Notes: generated by a model not told the origin, from the sequence alone. DNA of 64,000 nt from Megalobrama amblycephala (GCF_018812025.1 NC_063053.1:9432123-9496122), one strand, 5' to 3'. Positions 49,050 through 61,299 are shown, counted from the first letter of the stretch. Numbers and translations: made by a program.

Positions 49050-49315
49050 AATTTATTTCTGTGATGCAAAGCTGAATTTTCACATGATCCTTCAGAAATC
49101 ATTCTAATATGCTGATTTGGTGCTAAAGAACATTTTTTATTGTCAATGTTAAAAAAAACAAAATGTGCTGCTTAATATTCTTGTGGAAACTGATTAAAAA
49201 ATTCAGGATTGTTTGATAGGAAGTTCAAATGAACAGAATTTATTTAAAATGTCGTCAATGTTAATTATGATCAATTTCATGCATCCTTGCTGAATAAAAG
49301 TATTAATTTCTTTAT
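49050..49315 (+). repeat. Interspersed repeat, family R, plus-strand copy
   Basis: It reads through catgatccttcagaaatcat, tcttgtggaaactgatt and catccttgctgaataaaag, the same order as in the other copies. Confidence 0.75.
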
Positions 49316-49347
49316 CTTAAATCTTAAATATTTTAAAAATCTTACTT

Positions 49348-49372
49348 ACACACACACACACACACACACACA
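49348..49372 (+). repeat. (AC)12 microsatellite
   Basis: Dinucleotide AC run at the downstream edge of the family R copy. Confidence 0.95.
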
Positions 49373-49972
49373 TGCACGTTGGGTTTTCATTTTTTATGGG
49401 GAAATTCCATAGACATAATGATTTTTATATTGTACAAAGTTTATATTCTATCCCCTAGAAATTAAACCTAGCCATCACAGAAAAATATCTGCATTTTTAC
49501 ATTTCCCAAACCATCATTCTATATGATTTATAAGCTGTTTTTCGTGTGGGGTCCTTATAATGTAGTGTTTACCTGGTACACACATACAATCATGTGTTGT
49601 ACACAATGTGTTTTACACATTTTTTCTGCATAAATAAAAACACAAGAAACAAAAATTTTCTTAAATTGTTTCAAGGAGTTTGAAATTTTATTTTTTTTAA
49701 ATGTGTATAGTCATATCAAATCATACAGACAGAAGATAGTGCCATGGATGTTTTTGTCCGTCTGCAATAGTTTCCTCCCCTGGGCTGAGACTTGATAAAT
49801 GGCTTCCCTCTCCACAGTGTAGTCCAAGAGGAAAGCCATTACACGCACAGGCACATGCACACACAGACACACACACACAAGTATGCACTTCCACAGGCTC
49901 ACGAAATGAACTATCAGTGCATCATCAGATAATGAAGAGTCTCGAGGTGGTCTTAACAGAAAGGATCTTTAT

Positions 49973-50997
49973 TTAAAGGGGGGTATCACACACAGTTTCT
50001 GCCAATCTCATGTTAATCTTGAGTACCTATAGAGTAGTAGTACATCCTTCATATCTCCAAAAAGTCTTAAGATACATACGCTGTACCGAGTCTTTCCGAA
50101 AACAGCCGAGCGCTTGGAGGCGTGCCGTGTGAGCGGAGCTAAAGAGTGACAAGCTGTCACGTAGCGATCGTCTGCAAGCTATCAATGGTCATCTAAACAA
50201 ATGTATTTAAACACACACAATACACCATCACATTATCCCTGGATAACTTTTGAATCACTATAATGAATATAGCGTATAGGGAATGATATGAATTTTATGA
50301 ATTCATTATGTTCGTGTTGTTTACACTATATGCACTTAGGCGCCTATTGCCAATAAAACAGACATTTGAAGCAGTTTTATTCACTGGTTCCGACTCATGA
50401 CCAGGATCATTATCGCTGTGATCGCTCCATCTTTCAGTTTCAAACGATCTGTAAATCCAGCTTAGAACTGGGCCTTGTTTATGAAACTATAAGCGCTGAT
50501 CCTGAGGGCTTGAGCAGCCATGGAAAAGCACAAGATATTCTCCATTCATTTTAACTAATAAAAAAGTGATTGCAACTATCAGTTTCTATGGTTATTTTAA
50601 TAACAAATATCGAGAGTACATCAATGTAATGCATGAACACAAAACTCTCAGCTCCACTTAACGCTGGGTTCTTTGGGAAACAAGGTTATCTTTCCCTCAC
50701 AACCAAAAACACACTTCTTTGGTGACATTAGTGATTTCGTGAAGTCCTGTGACCTTTGCAGCGTCCATAAAGCCACTCTCGCTCTAGTCAACGTGTGCTG
50801 CACGCTCTTCTGGAAGAAGTGTCCGTACAAGGAATTCCGACCTATCTGACGTCGCATAGCCCCATACTCGAAGTTTATGAGGGTTTGGAAGAGTATTTTT
50901 GGCACATAAACTTTGGCCATGTTTAGCATGAGAATCCAACTCTTTAACAGTGTAAATAAGTCAGAAAACATGAAATAGCATTATACCCCCCCTTTAA
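49973..50997 (-). mobile_element. TTAA-flanked element, family C (1.0 kb), with THAP-like remnant
   Basis: The ends are TTAAAGGGGGGTAT and ATACCCCCCCTTTAA, an inverted repeat of about 14 bases inside TTAA. On the minus strand a 107-codon frame (50648-50971) ends with CVFGCEGKITLFPKEPSVKW and then a stop. Cys-X3-Cys followed by a Phe-Pro-Lys-x-Pro motif and Lys-Trp resembles the first half of a THAP zinc finger. The rest of a THAP domain is missing, so it is at most a captured or decayed fragment. Confidence 0.7.
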
Positions 50998-51472
50998 ATG
51001 ATCAAACAGCTGTCAGGTTTTTACCACTAAACCTCTGCAATGAAAAAAAAAATCATTTTTTTCACAGTGGATTAGCGCACAGTGAATGAAGTGGACTTAT
51101 TTGATTTAAACCAGAGCGATCTCCTCAATCGACTCTCAAGTCAAGCATGATATAAAGGATTCTCAGCCAGCACCTTCATCTGTGAAACTGTTTCATGCAT
51201 GCTCGGGCCTCTTAATGAACATCTTTTTTTAATCAGACATGTGGTACTATTCATTGTTCATGCTAGCACTAAATGCTTATGAAATATACTGAAATCAATC
51301 GTGTTTAGTGATGACATGAACTGAATTGACTTTCACAATGAAACAAATTAGTATTTTGTCTTCTTTTCCAGTACTTATATAAACACCCTTAATAAAGATA
51401 TTTTACAGGGAAAAACTGCATAAGAGAATCCGATTTGTTTTCAGGAAATATTATAAAAATATTATAAACACA

Positions 51473-51478
<6 letters not shown>

Positions 51479-51504
<26 letters not shown>
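51479..51504 (+). repeat. (TA)n microsatellite
   Basis: TA run of about 26 bases followed by catacacatataat, in an AT-rich part of the intron. Confidence 0.9.
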
Positions 51505-52130
51505 CATACACATATAATATTGTCTTTATAATATTTTTAAAATATTTTTATATATTGTCTCATGGACATGTTTTTTTATTTTTTTAAATTTATAATTAAT
51601 GATGTTTAAAAAATGCCAGTAGGGTTAAAAAATTAAACTTAATTCAAGAAATATTCTCTGAAAAATCGTTTTAATACCTTATACAGTGTTTGTTTCTTCT
51701 GGAGTAACTTATCTTGTTATAAGAATGTTTATATTGTATTTTGTACTGGGAAAATATAGATTAAAATGATTTTTGTTGTGCAAGTTGAAAGTCATTAAAT
51801 AAAAATAAACATGTCATTATATTAAAAAAAGATTTTCTGGGGTCCAAAAAATATTCTGATATAAAAGCATTTGATGGTGTTTGCATTTGTGGAATGCTTC
51901 TTTGGAGTGTTTTCCTGCTGCTATCTTTGAGCCTTGCCACAATGAAATTTAATGCTGGATCACAGAGTTCCTCACTAAAATTGTTTTCATTATTCAATAT
52001 CGAAATCAACATTATTGTAAAAGCAGACTGAATTTTATTATGGCTTGGCAGGGTGTTGTGTTCTTCTTAATCAGTAATGTTGACTGGTTCTTTCTTTATT
52101 CTGTACCCATTTCTCTCGCCCCTTTTTCAG

Positions 52131-52157
52131 GGTCCACCTGGACGAGCAGGCTTTCCG
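52131..52157 (+). CDS. col13a1: col13a1 COL1 exon, GPPGRAGFP
   Basis: This 27-bp phase-0 exon has acceptor cctttttcag and donor gtaact, slightly off consensus. It encodes GPPGRAGFP, three complete Gly-X-Y triplets. The human counterpart as recalled is GPTGRPGLP, the block between the micro-exon's Gly-Pro-Pro and GDKG. It lies 7.4 kb after the micro-exon and 3.1 kb before the next exon. Confidence 0.92.
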
Positions 52158-53515
52158 GTAACTGTCTCATAACGTGTCCTATTATCTGTCATTCTGTCTT
52201 GTTTGGTTTTCTTGCACTTTACATTTCTCTAGTAGTGTCTTATTTTTAAGAAGCTGTATTGAAAGAATTGTACCAGGAAACATTAATATGAAAAATACTA
52301 CATTATTTATGTTGCAGCTATTCATATACAGCTTCTTTATTAGGACACACTGAGACCACCTTTTAACCAAGGGACTGAGAATATACAACCAATGTATTAC
52401 GTTGAGAGTATGAGCGTATATTTAGCTTGTTTTAATTCTTAATATTGCCAATATACATTGGAGTGAAAAGCATTCAGTTATCATCTGTATTTTTTTATAT
52501 ACTTTAAAATTTAGGAATTTGGAAAAATTTGAAACCAAGAGGAGTTATGATGTAAAATGAATTATTTCAGATTTTGCAATATTGTTTGTTCACTTATTAG
52601 ATAAATAAATGTATGACATTGTTAATGTGAACCTTTTTTAAAAACAATCAAATGATCTTGCTTCCACTTGAGATCTTTCTGTTTAGATCATTTTCAAATC
52701 ATGCTGGAGAACAAGATCATCATGTTTTACACAAACGTGCGCACTCCACTGTTAAGCTATAGTATAATTTGTAATGTAGAAAAAGCATCAAATTAGATAT
52801 GACTCCAAAGTGGTGCACTAGTGGTCTCAGACTTTTGAACCCCACTGAATATCGCTCTAAACCAGATAAGCTAAGCTAGGCTTAATGTAATGAGACTCAT
52901 TGTATTTTATACACGATTGTGTTCTCTCTGGCCCTTTGGTGTCTGTCTGGATCCGTTCTTCTGAATTTCTGCTGTAATTTTAATATTACTAACTAAAACT
53001 CAAACACATCTGTCTTTCATTATGGCATGTTAGAAGAAGTCCATCTTATAAAGTATGTGAACTCTAGCCCTACCTGCCAATTATAACCTACAAACCCCCA
53101 TCACACATGACAGCTCTTCTTGTGAAACTTTGCCATAAAATCTTTTTTTGTGTACGTTTTGTTTAAACTGTTGACAGGTCTGGTCAAAATGTGAATGTGA
53201 TCCCCTGCCAAAGCTTTTGATTGATTGCAACCTAAGGAAATGAGATGAAATTTTGTATTTTTGTAGGATGGAAGGTAGGGGTGGGAAGGGGAGGGTGGCA
53301 AGTATTTTACACAAAATGTGTCCATTAGATTAGTTCTTCAAAAAAATATTGATATTGGCATTCACGCTCTGTTGAACTATTAGGGATACTTGTGGTTTGT
53401 ATATTTAAGCTTTGAGGCACATTGGCGTGTATATATGGCTGTTTAACAATTTTGATTTGTAGTTAAGTACTTTGGGGTTCATTTGGATAAGTCTTTGTAT
53501 TGTACTTTATCAAGC

Positions 53516-53734
53516 TACACTGTAAAGAATTATTTTCATAATTTGTTATTACAACAATCACAACTTAGATAATCAATGTAGTTCAGATAACATAATATTT
53601 TGAGTTTCTGTTGATTAAACCAATCGCCTTCATTGTATTAACTCAAATTTTTTATTTCAGTTAACTCAAAATTTTAAGGCAACCATGTAATTTACTTTAT
53701 TAAGTTAAACCAACAATTCTTTTTTTACAGTGTA
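53516..53734. mobile_element. MITE with TACACTGTAAA ends (219 bp)
   Basis: tacactgtaaagaatt at the left pairs with aattctttttttacagtgta at the right. The interior contains inverted tgagtt / aactca motifs. It is non-coding. Confidence 0.75.
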
Positions 53735-54477
53735 CTTCTAATTTAAAGCTCTAGATCTATATATCTGCAGTTATTAAATAAGTTATACTTAAATATATAC
53801 TTACATAAGTTATACTAACAGTTCACAGTATTACTAATTAATGCCATAAGGTAGTATTAAGTTTATCTCAAGTCAGCACCTTGGACAGAGCCAAGAGAAT
53901 TCAGTCAAGTGACTTTCCTCTTGAGACCTTCAGCGGCAGGCAGCGAATTAACTCTGAAGGCTAACTAAATGGACACTTCTGATGTTGGAATCTTTATCTT
54001 AACAGCTTTGAAACTTATAAAACACCTGCAAAGCTACAGTCCATGAGATCAGTCGCTGTTTTAGCAAATGTTTTGTTGACTTCTGATGGGGTTTTGCCCT
54101 CACCCCCCTTTTCCATTACGTGTTACTTGAGTGAGTCGTCAGCAAGCTGTCAACGCTCCCAGCCCTTCTAATACACTGACCTGCAACGTTAGGAATGCAA
54201 ATAAAAACAGCTGTAGGAATACAGCCTTGCATAATAAGTCACTTCAACATTGCTGGAGTTTACGGTCATGTTAAATAGTGTAAAACTTTTGGAAAAGCAT
54301 TAGTCCAGGACTACAAATGGTGAATCCTTATGGCTGTTTATTATATCAGGATCTCAGGTTACTACTCACACATTTCCCATATGTTCTGGGGATTTTCTCC
54401 ATAGTTAAAGTAAGTGGGATGTTTCAGTGTGGATAGCTAATTATGATAGGATGGGTTGTTTTCATAGTTTATTGTTG

Positions 54478-54798
54478 TTAAATGGATATTTCACCCCAAA
54501 AAAAAAAAAAAAATCTGTCATCCTTTAGGACTCATGTTGTTCTAAATCCGCAGGCTTTCCTTGGAACTTAAAAGGAGAACATTCCATTGTTGATTCCATT
54601 GATCATGATACCTTTATGGTGCTTTTGCATCATGTTTAAAGCCTGAAGGCTTCAGTTTCTGTGCATTGTAATTGCATGGAAAGAAGCATGAAAAACCAAG
54701 TTTTCCAGTGGAAGAAAGAAAGTCATGCAGATTTAAAGTGACATACTGTTGAATAAAGGATGACAGGATTTTCATTTTTAGGTGAACTATTCCTTTAA
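54478..54798. mobile_element. Family E element, short copy (321 bp)
   Basis: TTAAATGGATATTTCACCCC at the left pairs with aggtgaactattcctttaa at the right. Further inside, ctgtcatcctttaggac pairs with gaataaaggatgacagg. It is non-coding. Confidence 0.8.
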
Positions 54799-55278
54799 AC
54801 CCTTCCAACAGGAAACAAACTGTCATGCTCCCAAACTTTTTCAGTCACTTTATCATATTTGATATGGTCAGATAGCAAACATCATCTTATGCAAGCACTG
54901 TGAAATCGCCCTAATACAAAAGGTTGCTGCGTCAACCCCATGCTTTCATTGGGACCATGTAATCACTGATGGCGCTTGTTGTCTGACTGCTTTCATTTCA
55001 AATTCTTAAGTAGTTGACTTTTAGCTTTTGAAGTCTTTGGCATGCCTGCATCATCAGCTTTCAATTTACCAGTAGGTGAATGTTTAGTAATATAGACATT
55101 TAGTTGGCGTCTCACTGGTCAGCTTAACATTACTAACTTTTCATAGCCATATCATGTAAACATGTGGCTGAATGTCATTTAGTCAGTAGCGGTAGTGGGA
55201 GTAACTGCAGATTGTAGAGATGCAGTCTGTCAGATTTATTGTTCCTGATTTTCCTTTTGACTTTGCATTGACCACTAG

Positions 55279-55314
55279 GGAGACAAAGGATCAATGGGCA
55301 TTCCTGGAAGAATG
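55279..55314 (+). CDS. col13a1: col13a1 COL1 exon, GDKGSMGIPGRM
   Basis: This 36-bp phase-0 exon runs from acceptor accactag to donor gtgagt. It encodes GDKGSMGIPGRM, four triplets, matching human GDKGAIGMPGRV as recalled with only conservative changes. The polypyrimidine tract is rather weak (ttccttttgactttgcattg), so some skipping is possible, and skipping would keep the frame. Confidence 0.93.
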
Positions 55315-56862
55315 GTGAGTGATTTGATAATATGCACTAAGCCCAACAAGGTAGTCTGTAGTATATCGCTGTAGTCTTGAATAATTGGTCATCAATCCTC
55401 AGTGGCATGCCATCATTTAAAGCTAAACATTTGTAGCTAACTATACGACACCTTTGCTTTTACAACAATCATTTATGCCAAAGTCCATATTGATCCTATC
55501 AAGTCAGATTGGACAATATTAATGTTTGATTTAATTGCTAAAGTATGTCATATACAACATCCAGTATCATTGGTTATTATTCTAGTTCATTTTGACCTGT
55601 TTTAGCTTGCACTGTGAATGTAAGCATTCACAAGCTTTCACATTAACTTCTTCCAAATGTTTAATGTAGCATTTCAGCTTTTCAGCACAACTGTATTATA
55701 TAAACTAAGAACTATATCTTATTTATTCAGCCAGAAAATGGTTTCCACTTCATCGCCACCATTGATAGTTAGGGAAATGTCTGACTGAGAAGTCTGCAAT
55801 ATTTCCCTGTCACATTTGAACAAGGGCTGAAGAACAGAGTTCTTTCTGGCTGCATTGGATGAAATTCTCACTCCTTATTACTCAATTTGTCTTGGCTGCT
55901 CAGTCATGTAAAAATGATTTACTTGTTGAACTTTAAATAGAAAATAGACCTCAAAAAAGCTCTTTTTCTTATCAGATACACTCTACATGCTGAGAAGGTA
56001 AAATTCACAGCCAAACCTAGAGGAGATCTTGGAAGAAAAGTTTTGGATATATATCCACAGAGAGGACAATATGTATATGTTCAAGACGAGAGAAACAGAT
56101 TTGAAAACCACAGACAGTTGTGAGCTCTATTTTACCTCCTCATTCATAAGATTTGTGCATTTGGAATTGGCCATTTTTCAGTTTAGCACAATGCATGATG
56201 TGTTGCAACAGAAATCAGGGTCATCCAAAATCCACATAGTCATTTAGATGTCCCCCTGGAGCGTAGCAGCTACTCTTCCTTAAACATTTTCACTAAGAAA
56301 CCGATAAAACTGCATTGTCCTCAAAGGAGACATTCCAGAATCTTGACCCTTGTATAGTTGCATACTCTAAGCTCACCCTAATGCTTTCTCTTGAAAAACA
56401 ATCCCTACCTAAAAGCAGTCAGCAGCATTCAGCTCAAACTGTGAGCCCCAAGCCGAGTTTTCCATATTTCACCCAGTGTAAAGCTACATTGTGCTCCTTT
56501 AGATTCTCACAGGAAGCGTTTTTTCACTCTTCATGGCTTATCCCCCCACCCCCCACCCCCCTCCAACCTCCTCCACTGACCAGTCTGTCTGTGAGAAAAG
56601 TTAGCAGCCCCCTCATCTACTATCCATTACTCCCCACAGGCCAGCAGTGTAACACTCCAGTGCTTCCGTTCCCCTGTAGCCTCCACCCCTCAACAACCAA
56701 AAATGCTCCAGTACGCCAGTGTGTCCCATTCCCCAACCTCCAAACACTCCGTCTCAGGCTGCTGCATGCCTGTGTCCTCTCAGAACCTCGCTAACCCTGG
56801 TTCCTCTCTCTGTCTCTCTCCTTCTCACTGTGCATGTGACTGTGTCTGCTGTGACTGACCAG
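55315..56862 (+). other. col13a1: col13a1 intron with C/T-rich 3' half
   Basis: This 1.5-kb phase-0 intron contains no repeat I recognise. From about 56520 to 56840 it is strongly C/T-rich on the plus strand, with runs such as ccccccacccccc and tctctctgtctctctcc. This removes stop codons by composition and creates a misleading 159-residue open frame at 56315-56794. Confidence 0.7.
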
Positions 56863-56889
56863 GGCTTAAAGGGAAACCTGGGGGAGAAG
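56863..56889 (+). CDS. col13a1: col13a1 extra COL1 exon, GLKGNLGEK, possible cassette
   Basis: This 27-bp phase-0 exon lies between an acceptor at 56861-56862 (gtgactgaccag) and a gtaagt donor. It encodes GLKGNLGEK. In the human main isoform as I recall it, GDKGAIGMPGRV is followed directly by GSPGDAGLSII, with no block like this one. So it may be a lineage-specific or alternatively used exon. Its setting is unusual: a long C/T-rich stretch (about 56520-56840) lies just upstream and a run of 25 G's begins 76 bases after the exon end. Skipping keeps the frame. Confidence 0.85.
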
Positions 56890-58949
56890 GTAAGTGCAGG
56901 ACGTCGGCCTGCATGTGCAAAATTGAGACTCTCTCACTGTGGGTGGCTGTGTTGATGCGGGAGTGGGGGGGGGGGGGGGGGGGGGGGGGTTGAGCGACCT
57001 GAATCCATTGCACAAAGTGCACAGGTATCGTGATTTATATCAGGAAGGCTTCAGGCTTTATTTTGAAAGGCCTTGGGGGTCACATTCGGAAGACGTTTCC
57101 CACAATGCTTGGATTACCTGTGTTAATTCTTGGAGCGCTCTGAAGTTTTAAGACTCCCCACTCTAGACAAAGAGATGTTTGGAATGGAGCAGCTTACGAA
57201 ATCCTACCACTTCGGGACACCGCCAAAACTATCCAAATGTTATGTAGTCACTAGAAGTCTCTTCGAGTCTGTATTTGGTATGACTGAGAACTCTAAACTG
57301 AATTTAGTACATTGAGCTTCAGTTCCCGTTGTGGCAAATGTGGTTTGAGCCATTCTTAAACCAGTCCCATTTGGCAGCTTCGCTCAGTGTTTGTACAAGC
57401 CAGCAGTTCTGCGGCGTCCCTTCATCGAGCTGGAATGATATGTAATCTGTGAGGCCGAACAAGCAATGTGAGGAGAAACATATTCTTCATTTCACCATCA
57501 CAGAAAAGTAGTGAAACTTCTGGATAGATATCCTCACTTGCCAGCAAAACTGTGTGGTTCAAAAGAACTTGGAAGGGAAATAAATAGTGATGTGACCACC
57601 GGGCCGACAAGTAGAGAAGCAGACAATATACGACCTTGGAAAGACCCACCTGATTCTCGTCCAGAATAATCAGTGGGCTTCCCTTGTTGTTTCAGGGGTT
57701 TACTTTTTATCCCCTCTTTTTAAGTGCGGTCATGTTTTACCTTCCAGAAAGGGTAAGTCTTGACCCAACAAATTTTGGGTGAAGAACTTCACTTCATTAG
57801 ATATCAAAACAAACCCCCTCAAGATAAATGGGCATGCTAGCCCTGAAACTGGCAGCCTTAGCGCTTCAGTCCTCAAGCAAATAAATTCAGTTGAATCATA
57901 AGTGGTTGCGTTGGAAAGCTGAAGTCGGATGAAAATCAGGCGAATTGGTGATTGATTTGTTGAACTTTGCAAGAACTGCAGAACTTGAGACAATGTATTC
58001 TTTAAACAGAAAGGATTACTTGTTGAGCGAGATCGTATCATTCATGAGTAAGACCAATTCTTAAATACCAGCAGAATTTGCTCCTGCTTTGGCTGATTAT
58101 ATTTGGACTCTTTGTCCAGTACCCATTCCTAGCTGCCAAATGCTTGTAATGTAAGCCTGTTCAAAGGGATATCTCTAGATCTTCAGTTGTCCTGTTGCAC
58201 AGATCTCTGCAAGATTCTGTGGGTAACCATAAACCTTGAGGGCAAAGCTTAGGAGTCCTTTCCTTTTCCACAACCTGAAAATCAGTCTTTCGCTCTCTAA
58301 TAACCTTTGTAGGTGACTCAAAAAAGTGCTAAAACAAATACTCCTTCATCCCCTGATAAAGTGGGCATTGAACCAGAAAAATTGTCCACAATTTGATGGA
58401 TGGCTGAGTCATCAAAGGTGTCTTCCTGATAGTGTTTCACATGAGAGAGCTAATTAGGGAAAGTGCAGGAAACCCGAGAGCTTTCCTGTCTGACCACAGA
58501 GCGTTGCGGGATTGCACTTGGATGTTTGGTGCAGTGCTGCGGACAGGCCGACACCGTGCAAATCACCTAGTTTACGCCAGATAACCAGCCCGCCGGGCCG
58601 TTTGCTATTTACTCAGCAGTGCTCCCTGACCCTCTCAATTCGCTGTCAAGATGTAAACTACGACTCTGAAATGAGAACCAGGGTCTGCTGACATTTTACT
58701 TATAGACCAAAATACAGTTTTCACCTCTGAGCCACATGCAAGCGCTCTCCGTGAGGCGGCTTAGCAAAAGAGTTATGTTAAACAGATGTTATAGGGTGTT
58801 TTAGAAAGGGTTGTTCTATTCTGCAGATACAATATACTCACTGATACATTTGGCTTTGTGTACTAGGTGTAGTTTAGTGGATATCATTCTTTCTCTTTTC
58901 TGTCACTTCCTCTCCTCAATGTCTTTCTACCTCTCTTATCTGTCCGTAG
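56890..58949 (+). other. col13a1: col13a1 intron with 25-G run
   Basis: This 2.1-kb phase-0 intron opens with gtaagt and carries a G homopolymer at 56965-56989. A moderately GC-rich, repeat-free patch (58440-58660) may be conserved non-coding sequence, but that cannot be judged from one genome. Confidence 0.7.
56965..56989 (+). repeat. G25 homopolymer
   Basis: Twenty-five consecutive G's beginning 76 bases downstream of the exon ending at 56889. The tract can form G-quadruplexes in DNA or pre-mRNA and is prone to length change and sequencing error. Confidence 0.95.
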
Positions 58950-59000
58950 GGAGCACCAGGAGAGCCAGGTCTGTCTATCATTGGCCCACGAGGACCTCCT
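58950..59000 (+). CDS. col13a1: col13a1 COL1 exon with the GLSII interruption
   Basis: This 51-bp phase-0 exon has acceptor tgtccgtag and donor gtaagt. It encodes GAPGEPGLSIIGPRGPP. The Gly-Leu-Ser-Ile-Ile segment breaks the Gly-X-Y repeat by leaving four residues between glycines, which explains why this exon is not a multiple of 9 bp. Human COL13A1 carries the same break (GSPGDAGLSIIGPRGPP as recalled). This is the strongest single piece of evidence for the gene's identity, because interruptions are specific to each collagen chain. Confidence 0.95.
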
Positions 59001-61263
59001 GTAAGTGTTTGCTCTGTCACTGCTTAAACTCTTCATCATCTTCCTCTAATATCAGATCTCCAGAGTAGATACAAGTTAGAGGTGCAGATTTTAGCAGCTT
59101 TTGGCCTCAATCCTATGATTCCAAGAGTTCTTGGCAAGGGGTTGTTCTATTGTTTTTCTTCCCGCACTTAACTTACAGACCACCCCAAAGTGAGCTTGAT
59201 AAATATATGGTGTAGGGTAGATAAGCAGGATAAGCATCATCTAGCACACTACTGTATGTGGAGCAAATCCAATGAATCTCTTCTAATCAAGACCTGATCT
59301 CTAATGTGCACGAACAGGACAGGAATCCCATAGCAGCTTGTATGGAAGCACTTACACTTCATCAGTGTATTTCGGGGCTGTGACTCCCACGTAATGACGC
59401 CCATTAGGAATCTCATCTTCATTAGCAAGAAGGAATGAAAACATCCCAGCCCTTGTCATTATAATCCAGACATTAAACGTGCAGATTGTGCTGGATTTGT
59501 TAATGAGTGGTCAGCCATCAGGTGAAATGGGGCTTGTCCCCAAACTGGCACTCTTTCCCTTTCTTTGCATTCCTCTCAGTAAGACAAAATCGTAATGTTA
59601 TGCCGTCAGAAGCGCAATTTCCTTGCTGATTATGCCGTGCAAAACTTTGTCCTGTGGTTTCCCCCATCCATCCCAACACACTCTTAAGGCAGGGCCGTCA
59701 GACTGTTCAGACATCTGTTTTTCTGCTTGCTGATTATACACTCCCCTATACCTCTGACCCATCACCTCTAATAAGGCGTCAAGAGTGGACATCAGGCATA
59801 GAGAACTGGTGACAGGTGAAGTTTCATCGCAGGGCTGCCTTAAAGGGAATGTCTTCAGCAGTTGAGCTGAAAGCATAGGCTTTGTCCTCACCTCCAAAAG
59901 GGTCACAGAGGTTGATTTGAGGCAGAAGTGTGGAGAGGCCAGCGGAAACGACTGCTTTAGCTAGGCAGGTAGACCTGATAGGGCGGTAAAAGTTTCTTTC
60001 TCACACATAAGTGGGGCAGTTAGGGAATAAAAAGAGTGATCATTAGATGATGTGTTGAGTTGTCTTTACATTTGCAGTTATTGTCCTAGCTGATCAGGGC
60101 CAAGGTTTTTTAACAAAGATACAACATCAATACAAGCTATTCTCAAACACGCAAAAGGAAAGAAGAAATAGATTTTTTTCCACAAAACTACAGGCAGTCT
60201 AACTATTAAAAGCTGAGGCTATCAAAACAATTATTGCTATGATTTCATGATTTGTCTTTAGAAGGCCAATTATTACATTAATTATAAATACATTGTAAAA
60301 TACATTTAGCAAAATCCCCTTTATAGATTCCTTAGTACCTCTGGACTCCAGTTTGTCTTAGGTGTCTTTTTTGTTTTTGTCTTGTTTTGTTCAAGGTATT
60401 ACGTTGAAAAATTGTGTCTGTCCTGAAAACAACTGAAAAGTGATATTTAATCTTGGTTTAATTCCAAGATCAGACTGCAGTCAGAAAACTGATGTTGTGT
60501 CACTCCTGAAGAATGTTATGGATTGCGTCCATAGTGGGTTTTTGGTTTAGAGGAATTTTTTTTGCTGGACTGGACTGGTATTCAGTTGTTTTCTGCTACA
60601 TTTTGTTAGACTTTTGTGCCAACGAAATGAATGTTGTCAGTCCTTTTTTGGGTGATTCTGAGGGGGCACATGCTGCTACTTCCATTATTCCAGACCGTTA
60701 GGTTCCCAAGGCAGAGAAAATCAGCCATGTTCCAATAACTACCTGAGACCCAGACACACAATCCCCTTCATTAGCTCCGTTCACCTCTTCCTTGTAATTT
60801 TCTCTCAGGTTGCTCCAACACAGTCTTTTTTTGCCAGGCATATTGAATGACTTCCTCTTTTCCCAAGGGCTGGAAAAGTTTTTTCAGGAAAGCAAACTTA
60901 GTATTGTTCATAGGAGAATGTAGCACTAATGATTACTGACATTTACTTAATATGTGAGAGCCAATGAGACAAGGCTAACAAATTAAATAAGGACAAGTCT
61001 AATGTCTTTCAGTTAGTTCTTTCCAGTGTTGAATTTCAGTCAGTTTTTAGAGCTTTATTTGTCTTTGTCTCCTCATCCCACACAAAGTGCTTCCTACAGA
61101 GCAGGAAGGCTCCTGTCCTTCAACCTCAATTACGACACAACTGAGTTTGGAGGAACAATACTCCGTCTCTCAATACAGACCTCCTTTCATCGAGTTCACA
61201 TAATCCTCATGTTTTTCGTATAGAAAATAACTGCTTATCTTTTTTCTTTCTGTCTCCCCTCAG
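59001..61263 (+). other. col13a1: col13a1 intron before GQPG exon
   Basis: This 2.3-kb phase-0 intron appears free of recognisable repeats and has no supportable coding signal. The T/C-rich end supplies a strong acceptor. Confidence 0.7.
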
Positions 61264-61299
61264 GGACAGCCCGGTACTAGAGGATTTCCAGGCTTTCCG
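61264..61299 (+). CDS. col13a1: col13a1 COL1 exon, GQPGTRGFPGFP
   Basis: This 36-bp phase-0 exon has a strong acceptor (ttctttctgtctcccctcag) and donor gtaagt. It encodes GQPGTRGFPGFP, identical to the human block as I recall it. It follows a 2.3-kb intron and precedes a 508-bp intron. Confidence 0.95.

Larger units (their letters stand above)
44760..52130 (+). other. col13a1: col13a1 intron, micro-exon to 27-bp exon
   Basis: This 7.4-kb phase-0 intron contains TTAA elements (45005-45270 and 49973-50997), MITEs (45824-46173 and about 46191-46829), a hAT-like fragment (about 47950-48224), an interspersed repeat (49050-49315) and AC and AT microsatellites. A GC-richer patch at 48420-48660 has no open frame or splice pattern I can support; it could be conserved non-coding sequence. 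I see nothing in 46830-47940 and 51510-52120. Confidence 0.7.
52158..55278 (+). other. col13a1: col13a1 intron before GDKG exon
   Basis: This 3.1-kb phase-0 intron holds a MITE at 53516-53734 and a TTAA element at 54478-54798. Nothing else is recognisable, apart from a weak repeat-like end near 52815-52850. Confidence 0.7.

Noticed and set aside
56315..56794. 159-codon plus-strand open frame
   Set aside because: It lies in a C/T-rich intron segment where stops are rare by composition. It is Pro/Ser/Leu-rich, has no recognisable domain and sits between two col13a1 exons on the same strand.
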